Shown here: positions 1-6,340 of the stretch, in pieces
Layout of the letters: each line of letters starts with the position of its first letter
How positions within the stretch are numbered: the first letter of the stretch is position 1
Source of the DNA: Bacillota bacterium
Lineage (GTDB): Bacteria > Bacillota > Clostridia > Acetivibrionales > DSM-1351
Length of the DNA stretch: 8,076 nt
Direction: 5' to 3'
Assembly: GCA_023436485.1 (NCBI GenBank)
Contig: JAEZIU010000176.1
Location: forward strand, 1 to 8,076
Program-made: the position numbers and the translations under genes
Notes under the pieces: model-generated
Told to the model about the DNA's origin: nothing
The model's database searches: none
Seen by the model: the letters and a program-made list of their open reading frames with translations, nothing else

Positions 1-73
1 GGAGAGCTGGAGCAGTTGATTTCTTTTCGATAACTTCTCTGCCCTTTCTAACCAGCTGATTAAATGTTGGCAT
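1..73 (-). CDS. rpsL: 30S ribosomal protein S12, N-terminal fragment
   Basis: The first 24 codons of ribosomal protein S12, cut by the left edge of the window. The translation begins MPTFNQLVRKGRE, the characteristic S12 N-terminus. S12 sits in the decoding centre of the 30S subunit and contributes to translational accuracy. The ATG at 73-71 is supported by AGGAGG seven bases upstream. The gene lies 78 bp downstream of the L7Ae-like gene, as in the str operon of other Firmicutes, where rpsG, fusA and tuf usually follow; those would lie beyond the left edge. Identity is secure from the N-terminus and the context. The rest of the protein, including the residues where streptomycin resistance mutations occur, is not visible. 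Confidence 0.96.
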   Translation of the reverse strand, partial: MPTFNQLVRKGREVIEKKSTAPAL

Positions 74-78
74 TAGTA

Positions 79-86
79 CACCTCCT
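79..86 (-). promoter_or_regulatory. rpsL ribosome binding site
   Basis: Read on the minus strand, AGGAGGTG lies seven bases before the rpsL ATG. This is a near-perfect Shine-Dalgarno sequence and it fixes the start codon. The bases just upstream read CCTTTGAAAGG, so a short hairpin could partly mask it. The rest of the 78-bp gap to the preceding gene is AT-rich (an ATATAT-type run plus a weak CTTAC/GTAAG hairpin) with no convincing terminator, so co-transcription with the upstream gene is likely. Confidence 0.85.
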
Positions 87-151
87 TTCAAAGGTAATTA
101 TTATATATATTATATATACCTTACCAATTAGTAAGAATAAATAAATATAAG

Positions 152-394
152 CTATTTTAGAATACATGCAACTGCAGCATCAACGTCAATCCCACAGGCT
201 TTTCCCAATTGCTTCATTGAATCAACATATGTTACGGGAATTGCTTTTGCTTCACAAAGCTCTATAATTCCTCTTACAACTCTCTGTTCACAATCCCTCG
301 CAATAATAACATTTGACGCGACACCGTTTTCTACGGCTTTGGTGGACTGCTTGACACCAACTGCCTTCTTACAGTGTTTAAGATCATCCAACAA
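152..394 (-). CDS. rplGB: L7Ae-family ribosomal protein-like RNA-binding protein (YbxF/RplGB type), 80 aa
   Basis: A small L7Ae/L30e/S12e/Gadd45-family protein equivalent to Bacillus subtilis YbxF, which binds kink-turn RNA. The protein starts MLDDLKHCKKAVGVKQ and contains KQSTKAVENG, a GIIELCEAKAIPVTYV core, and the family-typical SMKQLGKACGIDVDAAVA near the C-terminus, which forms part of the RNA-binding surface. I chose TTG at 394-392 as the start. GGAGG lies nine bases upstream, the resulting 80 residues match the usual family length, and residue 1 then aligns with the family N-terminus. The open frame extends to an ATG at 466, but the extra 24 residues do not look like the family and have no ribosome binding site. 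Position between rpoC and rpsL is the conserved one, although here a giant gene separates it from rpoC. The rplGB name follows B. subtilis usage. Confidence 0.9.
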   Translation of the reverse strand: MLDDLKHCKKAVGVKQSTKAVENGVASNVIIARDCEQRVVRGIIELCEAKAIPVTYVDSMKQLGKACGIDVDAAVACILK

Positions 395-403
395 TTTTTT
401 AGT

Positions 404-408
404 CCTCC
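404..408 (-). promoter_or_regulatory. Ribosome binding site deciding the TTG start of the L7Ae-like gene
   Basis: GGAGG on the minus strand lies nine bases before TTG 394-392 and twelve before the next TTG (391-389). No comparable site precedes the ATG at 466-464. This favours a TTG start, most likely the first of the pair. Confidence 0.75.
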
Positions 409-447
409 AATTGTGGTTTTCTCTTTTATTTAGAAGTGTTCTGAAAT

Positions 448-479
448 TGCACACAAAAAAATGCACAAATCAATGCACT
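448..479 (-). repeat. Three TGCAC repeats at the presumed transcription start of the L7Ae-rpsL unit
   Basis: Read on the plus strand, TGCACA (448-453), TGCACA (462-467) and TGCACT (474-479) recur at 14- and 12-bp spacing. On the transcribed strand these are GTGCA motifs just downstream of the promoter -10 box, covering the first part of the leader. They could be a protein-binding site, or chance similarity in A/T-rich DNA. No function is assigned. Confidence 0.35.
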
Positions 480-484
480 GAATT

Positions 485-514
485 ATTTTATCACTCTGTA
501 TTATCTTTTGTCAA
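485..514 (-). promoter_or_regulatory. SigA-type promoter for the L7Ae-like gene and rpsL
   Basis: On the minus strand a perfect -35 TTGACA (514-509) and a -10 TAAAAT (490-485) are separated by 18 bp, with TG one base before the -10 (extended -10). The predicted start is near 478, giving a leader of about 84 nt before the TTG start codon. It would let the L7Ae-rpsL ribosomal unit be transcribed independently of the large gene and of rpoC. Confidence 0.75.
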
Positions 515-600
515 GCATGCTGATTTTTCCTACCATGGTCTACGAATAAATTATTTTGAGCTGTTTATAATATGCCTATTAGAGTGTACTTAAATTCTAC

Positions 601-633
601 AAAACAATAAAAATATTGAAGGTATATTCAACA
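601..633 (-). terminator. Candidate terminator downstream of the large surface-protein gene
   Basis: On the minus strand TGTTGAA (633-627) pairs with TTCAATA (620-614) around a six-base loop, with one G-U pair, and is followed directly by TTTTTATTGTTTT (613-601). The stem is GC-poor, so efficiency is uncertain, but the U-rich tail and the position before the next promoter fit a Rho-independent terminator. Confidence 0.45.
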
Positions 634-658
634 CTTATCAACGTATCAGGGTTGGGCC

Positions 659-705
659 AAAAGAAGTGAGTATCGCTAACTTCTTTTTGAACAGTTTTAC
701 GATAC
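659..705 (-). terminator. Interleaved hairpins (possible terminator or pseudoknot) after the large gene
   Basis: Two inverted repeats interlock. AAAAGAAGT (plus-strand 659-667) pairs with ACTTCTTTT (679-687), and GTATCG (670-675) pairs with CGATAC (700-705). One arm of the second stem lies in the loop of the first, so the stems either exclude each other or form an H-type pseudoknot. The first stem is A/U-rich and has T/A tracts on both sides, so it could act weakly as a terminator in either direction. It lies 55 to 101 bp past the stop codon of the large gene. Confidence 0.35.
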
Positions 706-759
706 CCAGTTATTCCTTGACCAACTTAATACCCTTTATTTGAGGCACTACAATAAAAA

Positions 760-3700
760 TTAATGATTATAGATCTTGTAAAGCACTACTGCTGCTTCAG
801 CTCGAGTAGCATTTTTTAATGGCGTCAACATATTTCCCGATCCTTTAATAATGCCTTCCTCTACCAGTGCTGCTATGTCTTCCAGAGCATATGGGGCAAT
901 AGTACTTTGGTCTTTGTAGTTCTCTAATACTTCCGTGCTATGCTCATCTTTAAGTTTACCTACCAACTTCAAAGCTTTAGCAGTTAATGTAAACATTTCC
1001 TGTCTGGTAATTGACTCCTTCGGATTAAATAAGTTGTTCCCCTTTCCTGAAGTAATCCCCAACTTTTTGGCAATGCCTATCGCCTCATAATAATAATTTC
1101 CCGGATTTACATCATCGAAATTTTCATCCACCTCTGTTGTGAGGGACAAGCTCCTTATAAGCAATACTAAAAAATCAGCTCTTGTTACGTTAGCGGAGGG
1201 AGTAAAAGTAGAGCTGGCAGTTCCACTTATAACTCCTTTTGAAGCCAAAACTTCAATTTCTTTCTTCGCCCAAGCTATACTATCGATATCGTCAAAGGTC
1301 TTTTCCACATAACCGATAGAAAATCTCTGCAATTTTGTAGTTATAAAAGTAATTTCTCCGGGATCAGAGTTATATTTACCACTCGGTACAGTAATAGCAT
1401 TTCCATCTTCATCAATAAAGTACACTACTATATGCTCTTGGTTTCCTATTTCTTGTTCTGTAGGAATGTAAGGAATAGCTACCTTTACCGGTGCATTGGG
1501 ATTACTTAAGTATATTTCCTTCCCGTCAGCATCCACATTCAATTCTATTACCGGTCTATCACTAACCAGAACTCTGGTTTTATCAGACAGTAACTTTTTA
1601 TCCACTTCTTTGATAGTTATAGTTACATTGTCCGACTGTACTGAAACACCTGCGTTAAATAAGAAATTTCCCGGCAACTCCATATTTGCCTTATTTGTTT
1701 TGATTTCCAGCTTTTGTGTCACTTTTTCTTGCATTAGCACTGCTGACGGCAGTACCACTTCATTTACCTTGATATCTTTCAAATTCTGTATATTAATCGT
1801 AACCTTTTTTATTCCCTGTTGGTCTGCCTTTGCCAATTCTAATGCCTGGTTCAATATTTCAGGCTTCAACTCAGACTTTGCAATGAGTGTACTGTTATCA
1901 AGTACTGCTTTAACATCCACAACAACCCTGCCTGTATCTGCATCTACTCTTGTTGTTGGTACTTGTGGCTGTACAGGAGAAGCCCCGGTATTGGTAGTGT
2001 CATAAACCGTGATAGCCAATTTGGAGCTGTTCCCTATGCTGAACAAGAAAGTCAGCGTAATAGACCCTACTGATTGTGAATCCAGGTATTCCTTCTTGAT
2101 GGTAACGATGTTACCACTTACAGAATAGTCAATATCCCTTTCCAGATAAGTCGAGCAGTTAGTAATGTCGCTTAAAGTGTTTCCGTTGATGGTCATGTTT
2201 ACTTTAATGTCTTTCTCAGCACCTGCTTTTTTGTCAAATGTTGCAGTTGCCGGACTGATTCTATTTGTGGGCTTCCCAATTTCTCCAGTGTATTCCTGGC
2301 GTAAAATAGTATCATACTGGCTAGTAACCGTATAGTCTGCATTTGCACTCATGGTTATCATAACCAGTCCATCTACTCCTACACTGTAGTAGGCTGAGCC
2401 TTCTTTACTAAGATGTCTGGAAATAATAGAACTTCCCACATCATCATTATTGGTAATCACAACTTTAGGAGAAATGGTTTTTGTCCAAAGCGATGAATTT
2501 GAGGTATATAAACCGTGGTGATTTGATTTCATAATATCGGCTTTTAGCTTAGAACCATATTTTTGTACCAGTTCAGCTTCCTTATCGACATAAAGGTCTC
2601 CGCTGGTCAGGTATGTAGCGTTACCATAAGTAAATTTCATAGTCATAGATAAATTATTAAGAGATTCGTCCGCTACGTCAGTAGTTTTTAGATCTTCTTC
2701 AGTAGGACTGAATATATCAATCTCAACCTCACCAATTTTAAGATGATCCCCTGCTTTTATATCGGTTCTCATTTTTACATTCTTTCCTGCCAGATAGGCA
2801 GCAAACGCAGGCTCCAGAGTGCTGTATTTATACCCCGTGTAAAGGTAAGTGCCAATGGTCCCGCCAACCTCTTCATATAAATATGAGGCTACACTAAGAG
2901 CATTTCCCACGTGGTCTGTATGTGGATGGGAAAGTACAAAATAATCAAGGGATTTCAGTCCTATGTCCCTGATAAATGACATAACAGGCCCATTACAATC
3001 TCCTACTCCGCTATCAATCATTATAGTCTGTCCATCCGGTAAGACGAGAAAAGTAAAATCACCCGCTTTAGCAGTAATATTTGGAACTGCTATCTTTGGA
3101 GTAATAATATAGAATGTGCCATCGCCTTTGGCCTCAAGTGCAGCACGTGCTTCAGCTACAATTTTTCTATAGCGGTCCGCATATGCAGCCCCGCTTTTTA
3201 AATATGAGGCAAGTACTGAAGCACCTTCACTTCTTGTCAGGTAACTGCTACAGTCTATAGGGCCTTTGTTGGAAATCAGGTCAGCAAAGTAACCTTGTTC
3301 AAATACCCAAGTCAACTTCAATAATTCCTCTTGTGAAAGCATCCCTGTATTAGTGATGCCATCTATGTTGTTGCTACCTGCCACCGCAGTGACATCAACA
3401 CCATTATAGTTTGCAGCAGCATAAAGAATTTCCATCAGCCTCAACGCAGTAACCTTTTCATTGGTCTGATCAGTGTCGATCTTATTTTGCAACGCCCAAT
3501 CACTTGCAGAACTATACATTCCCGGTGAGCCCGCAAACTGATACAATAGTGAAATAATCTCTGTACTTTTCATTGGATTATCTGAGCCAAATTTCCCGTT
3601 TTCCCCGGTCATAAACTCGTTTTCTACCAAATACTTTACAGCTCCGGCATACCAGGCATTACTTACTACATCTGAGAAATCTGTGCTGGGAAGAGGACCA

Positions 3701-5919
3701 CCAAAAACAAATTTTGCATTCAGCAAATTATTGTTCCCGGAAGCGGATTCGCTCACTAATACTTTTTTCCACTGATTTTCTGTACCGGCATAATAAACAG
3801 TGGAAAGAGAAGAGTTTAAGATAAATGCCTTCATGTCTATATTTGTTAAAGATTTAGGGATGTAAACTGTAGTTAGTCCGCTGCAAGCATTAAATGCCTT
3901 TGCACCAATAACTCTCAATCCTTCCGGAAAGACAATTTCTTTTAGAGATATACATCCTCCGAAAGCATAAGTGCCAAGTTCTTCAACGGAGCTTGGAAGG
4001 GTTAGAGAGCTGATAAGTTTACAACCATAAAAAGCATAATCTCCAACATCGGTTACTCCCCCATTAATAACTACTTTAGTAATATTATCTTTGCTGTAGA
4101 GCCAAGGAGCTAATGTAGTGGTGGTGTTGTACGCATACATTGTACCCTGTCCTGAAATTATTAATGTGGTTTCATCCTCACTAATCTCCCAGGTAACCTT
4201 TTCACCGCAGTTTCCGGAAAGGCCGTAGGTAATAGGGGCGGTAAAGAGTTTTTCGTTGTTGATGCCGCTTGCTGCCTTTAAAGTATTCCAACCTTCTTCT
4301 GTACCGATATAGAAGACCTTTTCTATGGAATTGATTTCTGTAAAAGTATTAGCTCCTATTTTCGCAACCCCGCCCTTGATAACTACTGTTTTAATGGAAT
4401 CAGCCTCGCCAGCCCATGGTACTTCTGTATTTTGAGTATAATCATCCATTGTGCCTTCTCCTATAATAGTCAAAGTTCCGTTGTTAAGAGAGTACTCCAA
4501 ACCATTTCCTAAGCTTATGCGGCCATAGACATATGTACCGTCAATGCAGGTAACATCAATCATGGCAGATTGTAGTGCCTTTGTATTAGCACTATTGCTC
4601 TGCAACAGAGTCTGGTATTCTTGTTTTGTTCCGCCATAGTGAATGGTATTAAGGCTGTTGCAGTTACTTAAAGCCTCTTTTTCGATGGTTACAAAACCCG
4701 CAGGAAGAGTAAGGGATTTCAGTGCGGTACAGCCGGATAGAGACTTATCCTTCAGTATGGTTACATTACCGAGAATTGATAAGGATTCCAGAGCGACGCA
4801 CTGGTAGAACTGCACTCTACCTATTGTAGTTACATTAGCGGGAATAGTGATTTCTTTAAGTTTGGTACATTCTCTAAACGCTCCCTCTTCCAAAGAAGTA
4901 AGCGAATCAGGAAGAGTCACTTTTATAAGGTTATCGGCTCCATAAAAAAGTCGCTTTCCTAAATAAGTTATGCCTTCCTCTACAACTACATCCTGAATCT
5001 GATCCATATAGTTCAGCCATGGCGCAGAGTTCGCAGGATCTGTGGCACTGGAATAGTCTGCAGTTTTTCCAATACCGGACAGAATAAACTTACCGGTATC
5101 TGTATCCATACTCCAGCTAACATCACCGGTAGTTCCGGTAAGGATCTTTTCTTTTTCGTTTTCTTCATAAACATAGATTCCATCACTGCAGATTACAGTA
5201 ATAGCGGCAGATTGTAGAGGAATGGTAGTAGCAATGCTGTTCCCCAGTAGGGTTTTATATTCCTCCTTATTACCATTGAAATTAATTGTCTTGATATTGC
5301 TGCAATCCTTAAAAGTGCTTGCACCAATAGATGTTAGAGAGGCAGGTAATGTAAGCTCCTCCAATGCAATGCAGCCGGAGAACGTATTCTCGGCCAATAT
5401 AGTTGTGCCTTCAGGAATACTTACTTTTTTTAGACTTGTACATCCGTAAAATACATTTTTATCCATGGTGACAACTCCTCCAAAAGATGCTTCTGTCAAA
5501 GCAGTACAACCTCTAAAAACACCGTTTCCTATATCTGAAACGGTAGAGGGAATAGAGACACTTGTCAGGGATGTCGCTCCATAGCATGCACGATCCCCCA
5601 AGTTTTTTACGCCTTCCTGTACAACAAGGCTGGTTATACCTGTGATATATGACTTCCACGGTACACCGTCAGCGTTAGTCGGCACTTGATAGTCTGCCAT
5701 AGTATTATTTTCATCTGTAGCTGAGATAGTAAGGACATAGCTGATTTCCCCTATAGCAGTCAATGTCCAATTTACATTTGTTCCACAACTGCCACTCGCC
5801 ACGGCTTCTGTTTCCTCGGCAAAGGTAACTTGCGTGGATATTGGCATTGCGTTCAATAATAGTAGTAATGCAATAACAAAGCAGAATAACCGGTTGAGTT
5901 TTTTCTTTAAATTTTTCAT
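760..5919 (-). CDS. Giant exported surface protein: BspA-type repeats, ComEC-like metallo-beta-lactamase fold, X2 module, SLH anchor (1719 aa)
   Basis: This is probably a wall-anchored extracellular hydrolase. Residues 1-34 form a signal peptide (KKK-rich start, FVIALLLLLNA core, likely cut after TFA). Residues 42-741 hold four BspA/LRR_5-like modules with CxxL-type repeats. Residues 745-919 are a degenerate SLH-like block (KSTE where TRAE is expected, later TRSE). Residues 933-1190 are a ComEC/COG2333-type metallo-beta-lactamase domain: IMIDSG, SHPHTDH with H998, H1000, D1002 and H1003, TSGD (D1108) and NHHG (H1134/H1135), so the metal centre looks intact. Residues 1220-1308 match the cellulosomal X2 Ig-like module (ISPATATFDK, NGNTL, YSVSGNIVTIKKEYL). 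Residues 1326-1539 are a beta-rich pre-SLH region. Residues 1542-1719 are three SLH repeats with TRAD, TRQE and TRAE motifs for secondary-polymer binding. No ComEC transmembrane channel is present and no dockerin or cohesin is evident. Substrate unknown. The start is supported by GGGGG six bases upstream and the immediate signal peptide. Confidence 0.9.
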   Translation of the reverse strand: MKNLKKKLNRLFCFVIALLLLLNAMPISTQVTFAEETEAVASGSCGTNVNWTLTAIGEISYVLTISATDENNTMADYQVPTNADGVPWKSYITGITSLVVQEGVKNLGDRACYGATSLTSVSIPSTVSDIGNGVFRGCTALTEASFGGVVTMDKNVFYGCTSLKKVSIPEGTTILAENTFSGCIALEELTLPASLTSIGASTFKDCSNIKTINFNGNKEEYKTLLGNSIATTIPLQSAAITVICSDGIYVYEENEKEKILTGTTGDVSWSMDTDTGKFILSGIGKTADYSSATDPANSAPWLNYMDQIQDVVVEEGITYLGKRLFYGADNLIKVTLPDSLTSLEEGAFRECTKLKEITIPANVTTIGRVQFYQCVALESLSILGNVTILKDKSLSGCTALKSLTLPAGFVTIEKEALSNCNSLNTIHYGGTKQEYQTLLQSNSANTKALQSAMIDVTCIDGTYVYGRISLGNGLEYSLNNGTLTIIGEGTMDDYTQNTEVPWAGEADSIKTVVIKGGVAKIGANTFTEINSIEKVFYIGTEEGWNTLKAASGINNEKLFTAPITYGLSGNCGEKVTWEISEDETTLIISGQGTMYAYNTTTTLAPWLYSKDNITKVVINGGVTDVGDYAFYGCKLISSLTLPSSVEELGTYAFGGCISLKEIVFPEGLRVIGAKAFNACSGLTTVYIPKSLTNIDMKAFILNSSLSTVYYAGTENQWKKVLVSESASGNNNLLNAKFVFGGPLPSTDFSDVVSNAWYAGAVKYLVENEFMTGENGKFGSDNPMKSTEIISLLYQFAGSPGMYSSASDWALQNKIDTDQTNEKVTALRLMEILYAAANYNGVDVTAVAGSNNIDGITNTGMLSQEELLKLTWVFEQGYFADLISNKGPIDCSSYLTRSEGASVLASYLKSGAAYADRYRKIVAEARAALEAKGDGTFYIITPKIAVPNITAKAGDFTFLVLPDGQTIMIDSGVGDCNGPVMSFIRDIGLKSLDYFVLSHPHTDHVGNALSVASYLYEEVGGTIGTYLYTGYKYSTLEPAFAAYLAGKNVKMRTDIKAGDHLKIGEVEIDIFSPTEEDLKTTDVADESLNNLSMTMKFTYGNATYLTSGDLYVDKEAELVQKYGSKLKADIMKSNHHGLYTSNSSLWTKTISPKVVITNNDDVGSSIISRHLSKEGSAYYSVGVDGLVMITMSANADYTVTSQYDTILRQEYTGEIGKPTNRISPATATFDKKAGAEKDIKVNMTINGNTLSDITNCSTYLERDIDYSVSGNIVTIKKEYLDSQSVGSITLTFLFSIGNSSKLAITVYDTTNTGASPVQPQVPTTRVDADTGRVVVDVKAVLDNSTLIAKSELKPEILNQALELAKADQQGIKKVTINIQNLKDIKVNEVVLPSAVLMQEKVTQKLEIKTNKANMELPGNFLFNAGVSVQSDNVTITIKEVDKKLLSDKTRVLVSDRPVIELNVDADGKEIYLSNPNAPVKVAIPYIPTEQEIGNQEHIVVYFIDEDGNAITVPSGKYNSDPGEITFITTKLQRFSIGYVEKTFDDIDSIAWAKKEIEVLASKGVISGTASSTFTPSANVTRADFLVLLIRSLSLTTEVDENFDDVNPGNYYYEAIGIAKKLGITSGKGNNLFNPKESITRQEMFTLTAKALKLVGKLKDEHSTEVLENYKDQSTIAPYALEDIAALVEEGIIKGSGNMLTPLKNATRAEAAVVLYKIYNH
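3697..5796 (-). repeat. Four tandem BspA-like repeat modules in the surface protein
   Basis: Four modules start at residues 42, 263, 470 and 568. Each opens with a short beta segment ending near a conserved W or Y, then a variant of LTIxGxGxMxDY, then a PW pair, then VVIxxGVxxIG, and continues into LRR_5 units. By eye the units number about five, five, one and four. Each module closes with a variant of YxGTxxxWxxL. Modules 1 and 2 share a further tail (LQSA, then DGxYVY), and the DNA there is also similar (GGCAGATTGTAG at 4564-4575 and 5209-5220), which indicates internal duplication. Module 3 is shortened. Such repeats usually mediate protein or cell binding. Confidence 0.75.
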
Positions 5920-5925
5920 GTTCTA

Positions 5926-5930
5926 CCCCC
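5926..5930 (-). promoter_or_regulatory. Ribosome binding site of the large surface-protein gene
   Basis: The minus strand reads GGGGGTAGAAC directly before ATG 5919-5917, placing a purine-rich GGGGG six bases upstream. It is less canonical than AGGAGG but well placed, and no other start fits the signal peptide better. Confidence 0.65.
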
Positions 5931-6000
5931 GTCGTTTCCGTTATTTTATTGTTTTTCTACAAACCAACTACTTGAATTGCAAATTCCAGAACAGATAATG

Positions 6001-6071
6001 CCCATTACAGCATCTGTTTCACCTGAGTTGCCTCTTCAGCCTCCATGGCAATAGTCAGGGAATCAAATGGG
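6001..6071 (-). promoter_or_regulatory. Candidate structured leader element (three-way junction)
   Basis: On the minus strand this segment can fold with P1 CCCATT (6071-6066) to AATGGG (6006-6001). Inside it, CCTGA (6059-6055) pairs with TCAGG (6026-6022) and is continued by TTGCC (6051-6047) with GGCAA (6032-6028). A separate hairpin ACAG-ATG-CTGT spans 6017-6007. Together these give about 20 base pairs in 71 nt. It lies in the presumed 5' leader of the large gene, 81 bp before its ATG. I do not recognise a known riboswitch class: tetrahydrofolate, glycine, c-di-GMP, TPP and purine signatures do not match. Chance folding of a decayed coding remnant is a real alternative. Confidence 0.3.
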
Positions 6072-6109
6072 ATTAGTACTGACACGTGTTTTCCATATTT
6101 CCTCTCCTT
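6005..6109 (-). pseudogene. Possible frameshifted small-gene remnant with a strong ribosome binding site
   Basis: AAGGAGAGG (6109-6101) precedes ATG 6096-6094 at ideal spacing, but that frame stops after seven codons (MENTCQY). One added A in the AAAA run at 6090-6093 would instead read through MEKHVSVLIPFDS to TIAMEAEEATQVKQML, stopping at 6007-6005, for about 30 residues. This suggests a former gene start damaged by a one-base deletion and then cut short. The peptide is too short for me to name a family, and an open frame of this length can arise by chance. Confidence 0.25.
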
Positions 6110-6240
6110 TTTACTTATTAATATTTCTATTACATAAAGTGAAGCAACTCACTCATATGCCCTAAACTTAAATACTTGTACATTATTACGGTCATGGGAT
6201 GGGTTATATCAGTAAAATGTCATCGCAGAGCGACTTTAGC

Positions 6241-6293
6241 TGGAACACCTCCAAAATTGGAACGTTCCAAAAAAATAAATTAAACCGTTCCAA
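6241..6293. promoter_or_regulatory. GGAAC/GTTCC repeat cluster around a 14-bp palindrome, candidate operator
   Basis: The plus strand holds TGGAAC (6241-6246), the perfect palindrome TTGGAACGTTCCAA (6257-6270) and CGTTCCAA (6286-6293). The four half-sites sit just downstream of the candidate promoter at 6311-6340. They could bind a dimeric regulator, or form alternative hairpins in the nascent leader. The spacing does not match the Bacillus LexA box (GAAC-N4-GTTC). A remnant of a mobile-element end is another possibility. Confidence 0.45.
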
Positions 6294-6310
6294 TAAATCT
6301 ATTTTGATGT

Positions 6311-6340
6311 ATTCTATCACATGTTGTCATAGCTTGTCGA
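6311..6340 (-). promoter_or_regulatory. Candidate promoter for the large surface-protein gene
   Basis: On the minus strand TCGACA (6340-6335) and TAGAAT (6316-6311) are 18 bp apart, with TG one base before the -10 (TGATAGAAT), an extended -10 form. Each hexamer differs from consensus at one position. The predicted start near 6304 would give a leader of roughly 385 nt that includes the GGAAC repeats and the foldable segment. Confidence 0.5.

Larger units (their letters stand above)
395..759. other. 365-bp spacer between the large surface-protein gene and the L7Ae-like gene
   Basis: No protein gene is supported here. From the large gene towards the L7Ae-like gene it holds an interleaved hairpin pair (659-705), a U-rich candidate terminator (601-633), about 85 bp of AT-rich DNA with nothing recognised, then the promoter (485-514), the TGCAC repeats and the leader of the L7Ae-like gene. 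Confidence 0.7.

Noticed and set aside
395..466. N-terminal extension of the L7Ae-like gene to the ATG at 466
   Set aside because: The extra 24 residues are not family-like, lack a ribosome binding site, and cover the leader downstream of the promoter. The TTG at 394 is better supported.
1496..2005. Plus-strand 169-codon open frame opposite the surface-protein gene
   Set aside because: It lies fully antisense to a well-supported coding region, and its sequence is the complement of the X2 and pre-SLH coding frame.
5920..6110. c-di-GMP, glycine or other known riboswitch in the leader of the surface-protein gene
   Set aside because: The leader has short stretches resembling the glycine riboswitch (GGAGAG, then GGCAACTCAGGT), but the conserved core and spacing are missing, and no other class I know fits.
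6130..6195. 21-codon minus-strand open frame (starts MTVIMYKY, ends SELLHFM)
   Set aside because: No Shine-Dalgarno sequence precedes any of its ATG codons, and its length is within chance expectation. Kept only as part of the spacer description.
6241..6293. LexA (SOS) box at the GGAACGTTCC palindrome
   Set aside because: The Firmicutes LexA site needs four bases between GAAC and GTTC, and here the half-sites abut. No SOS-type gene is next to it.
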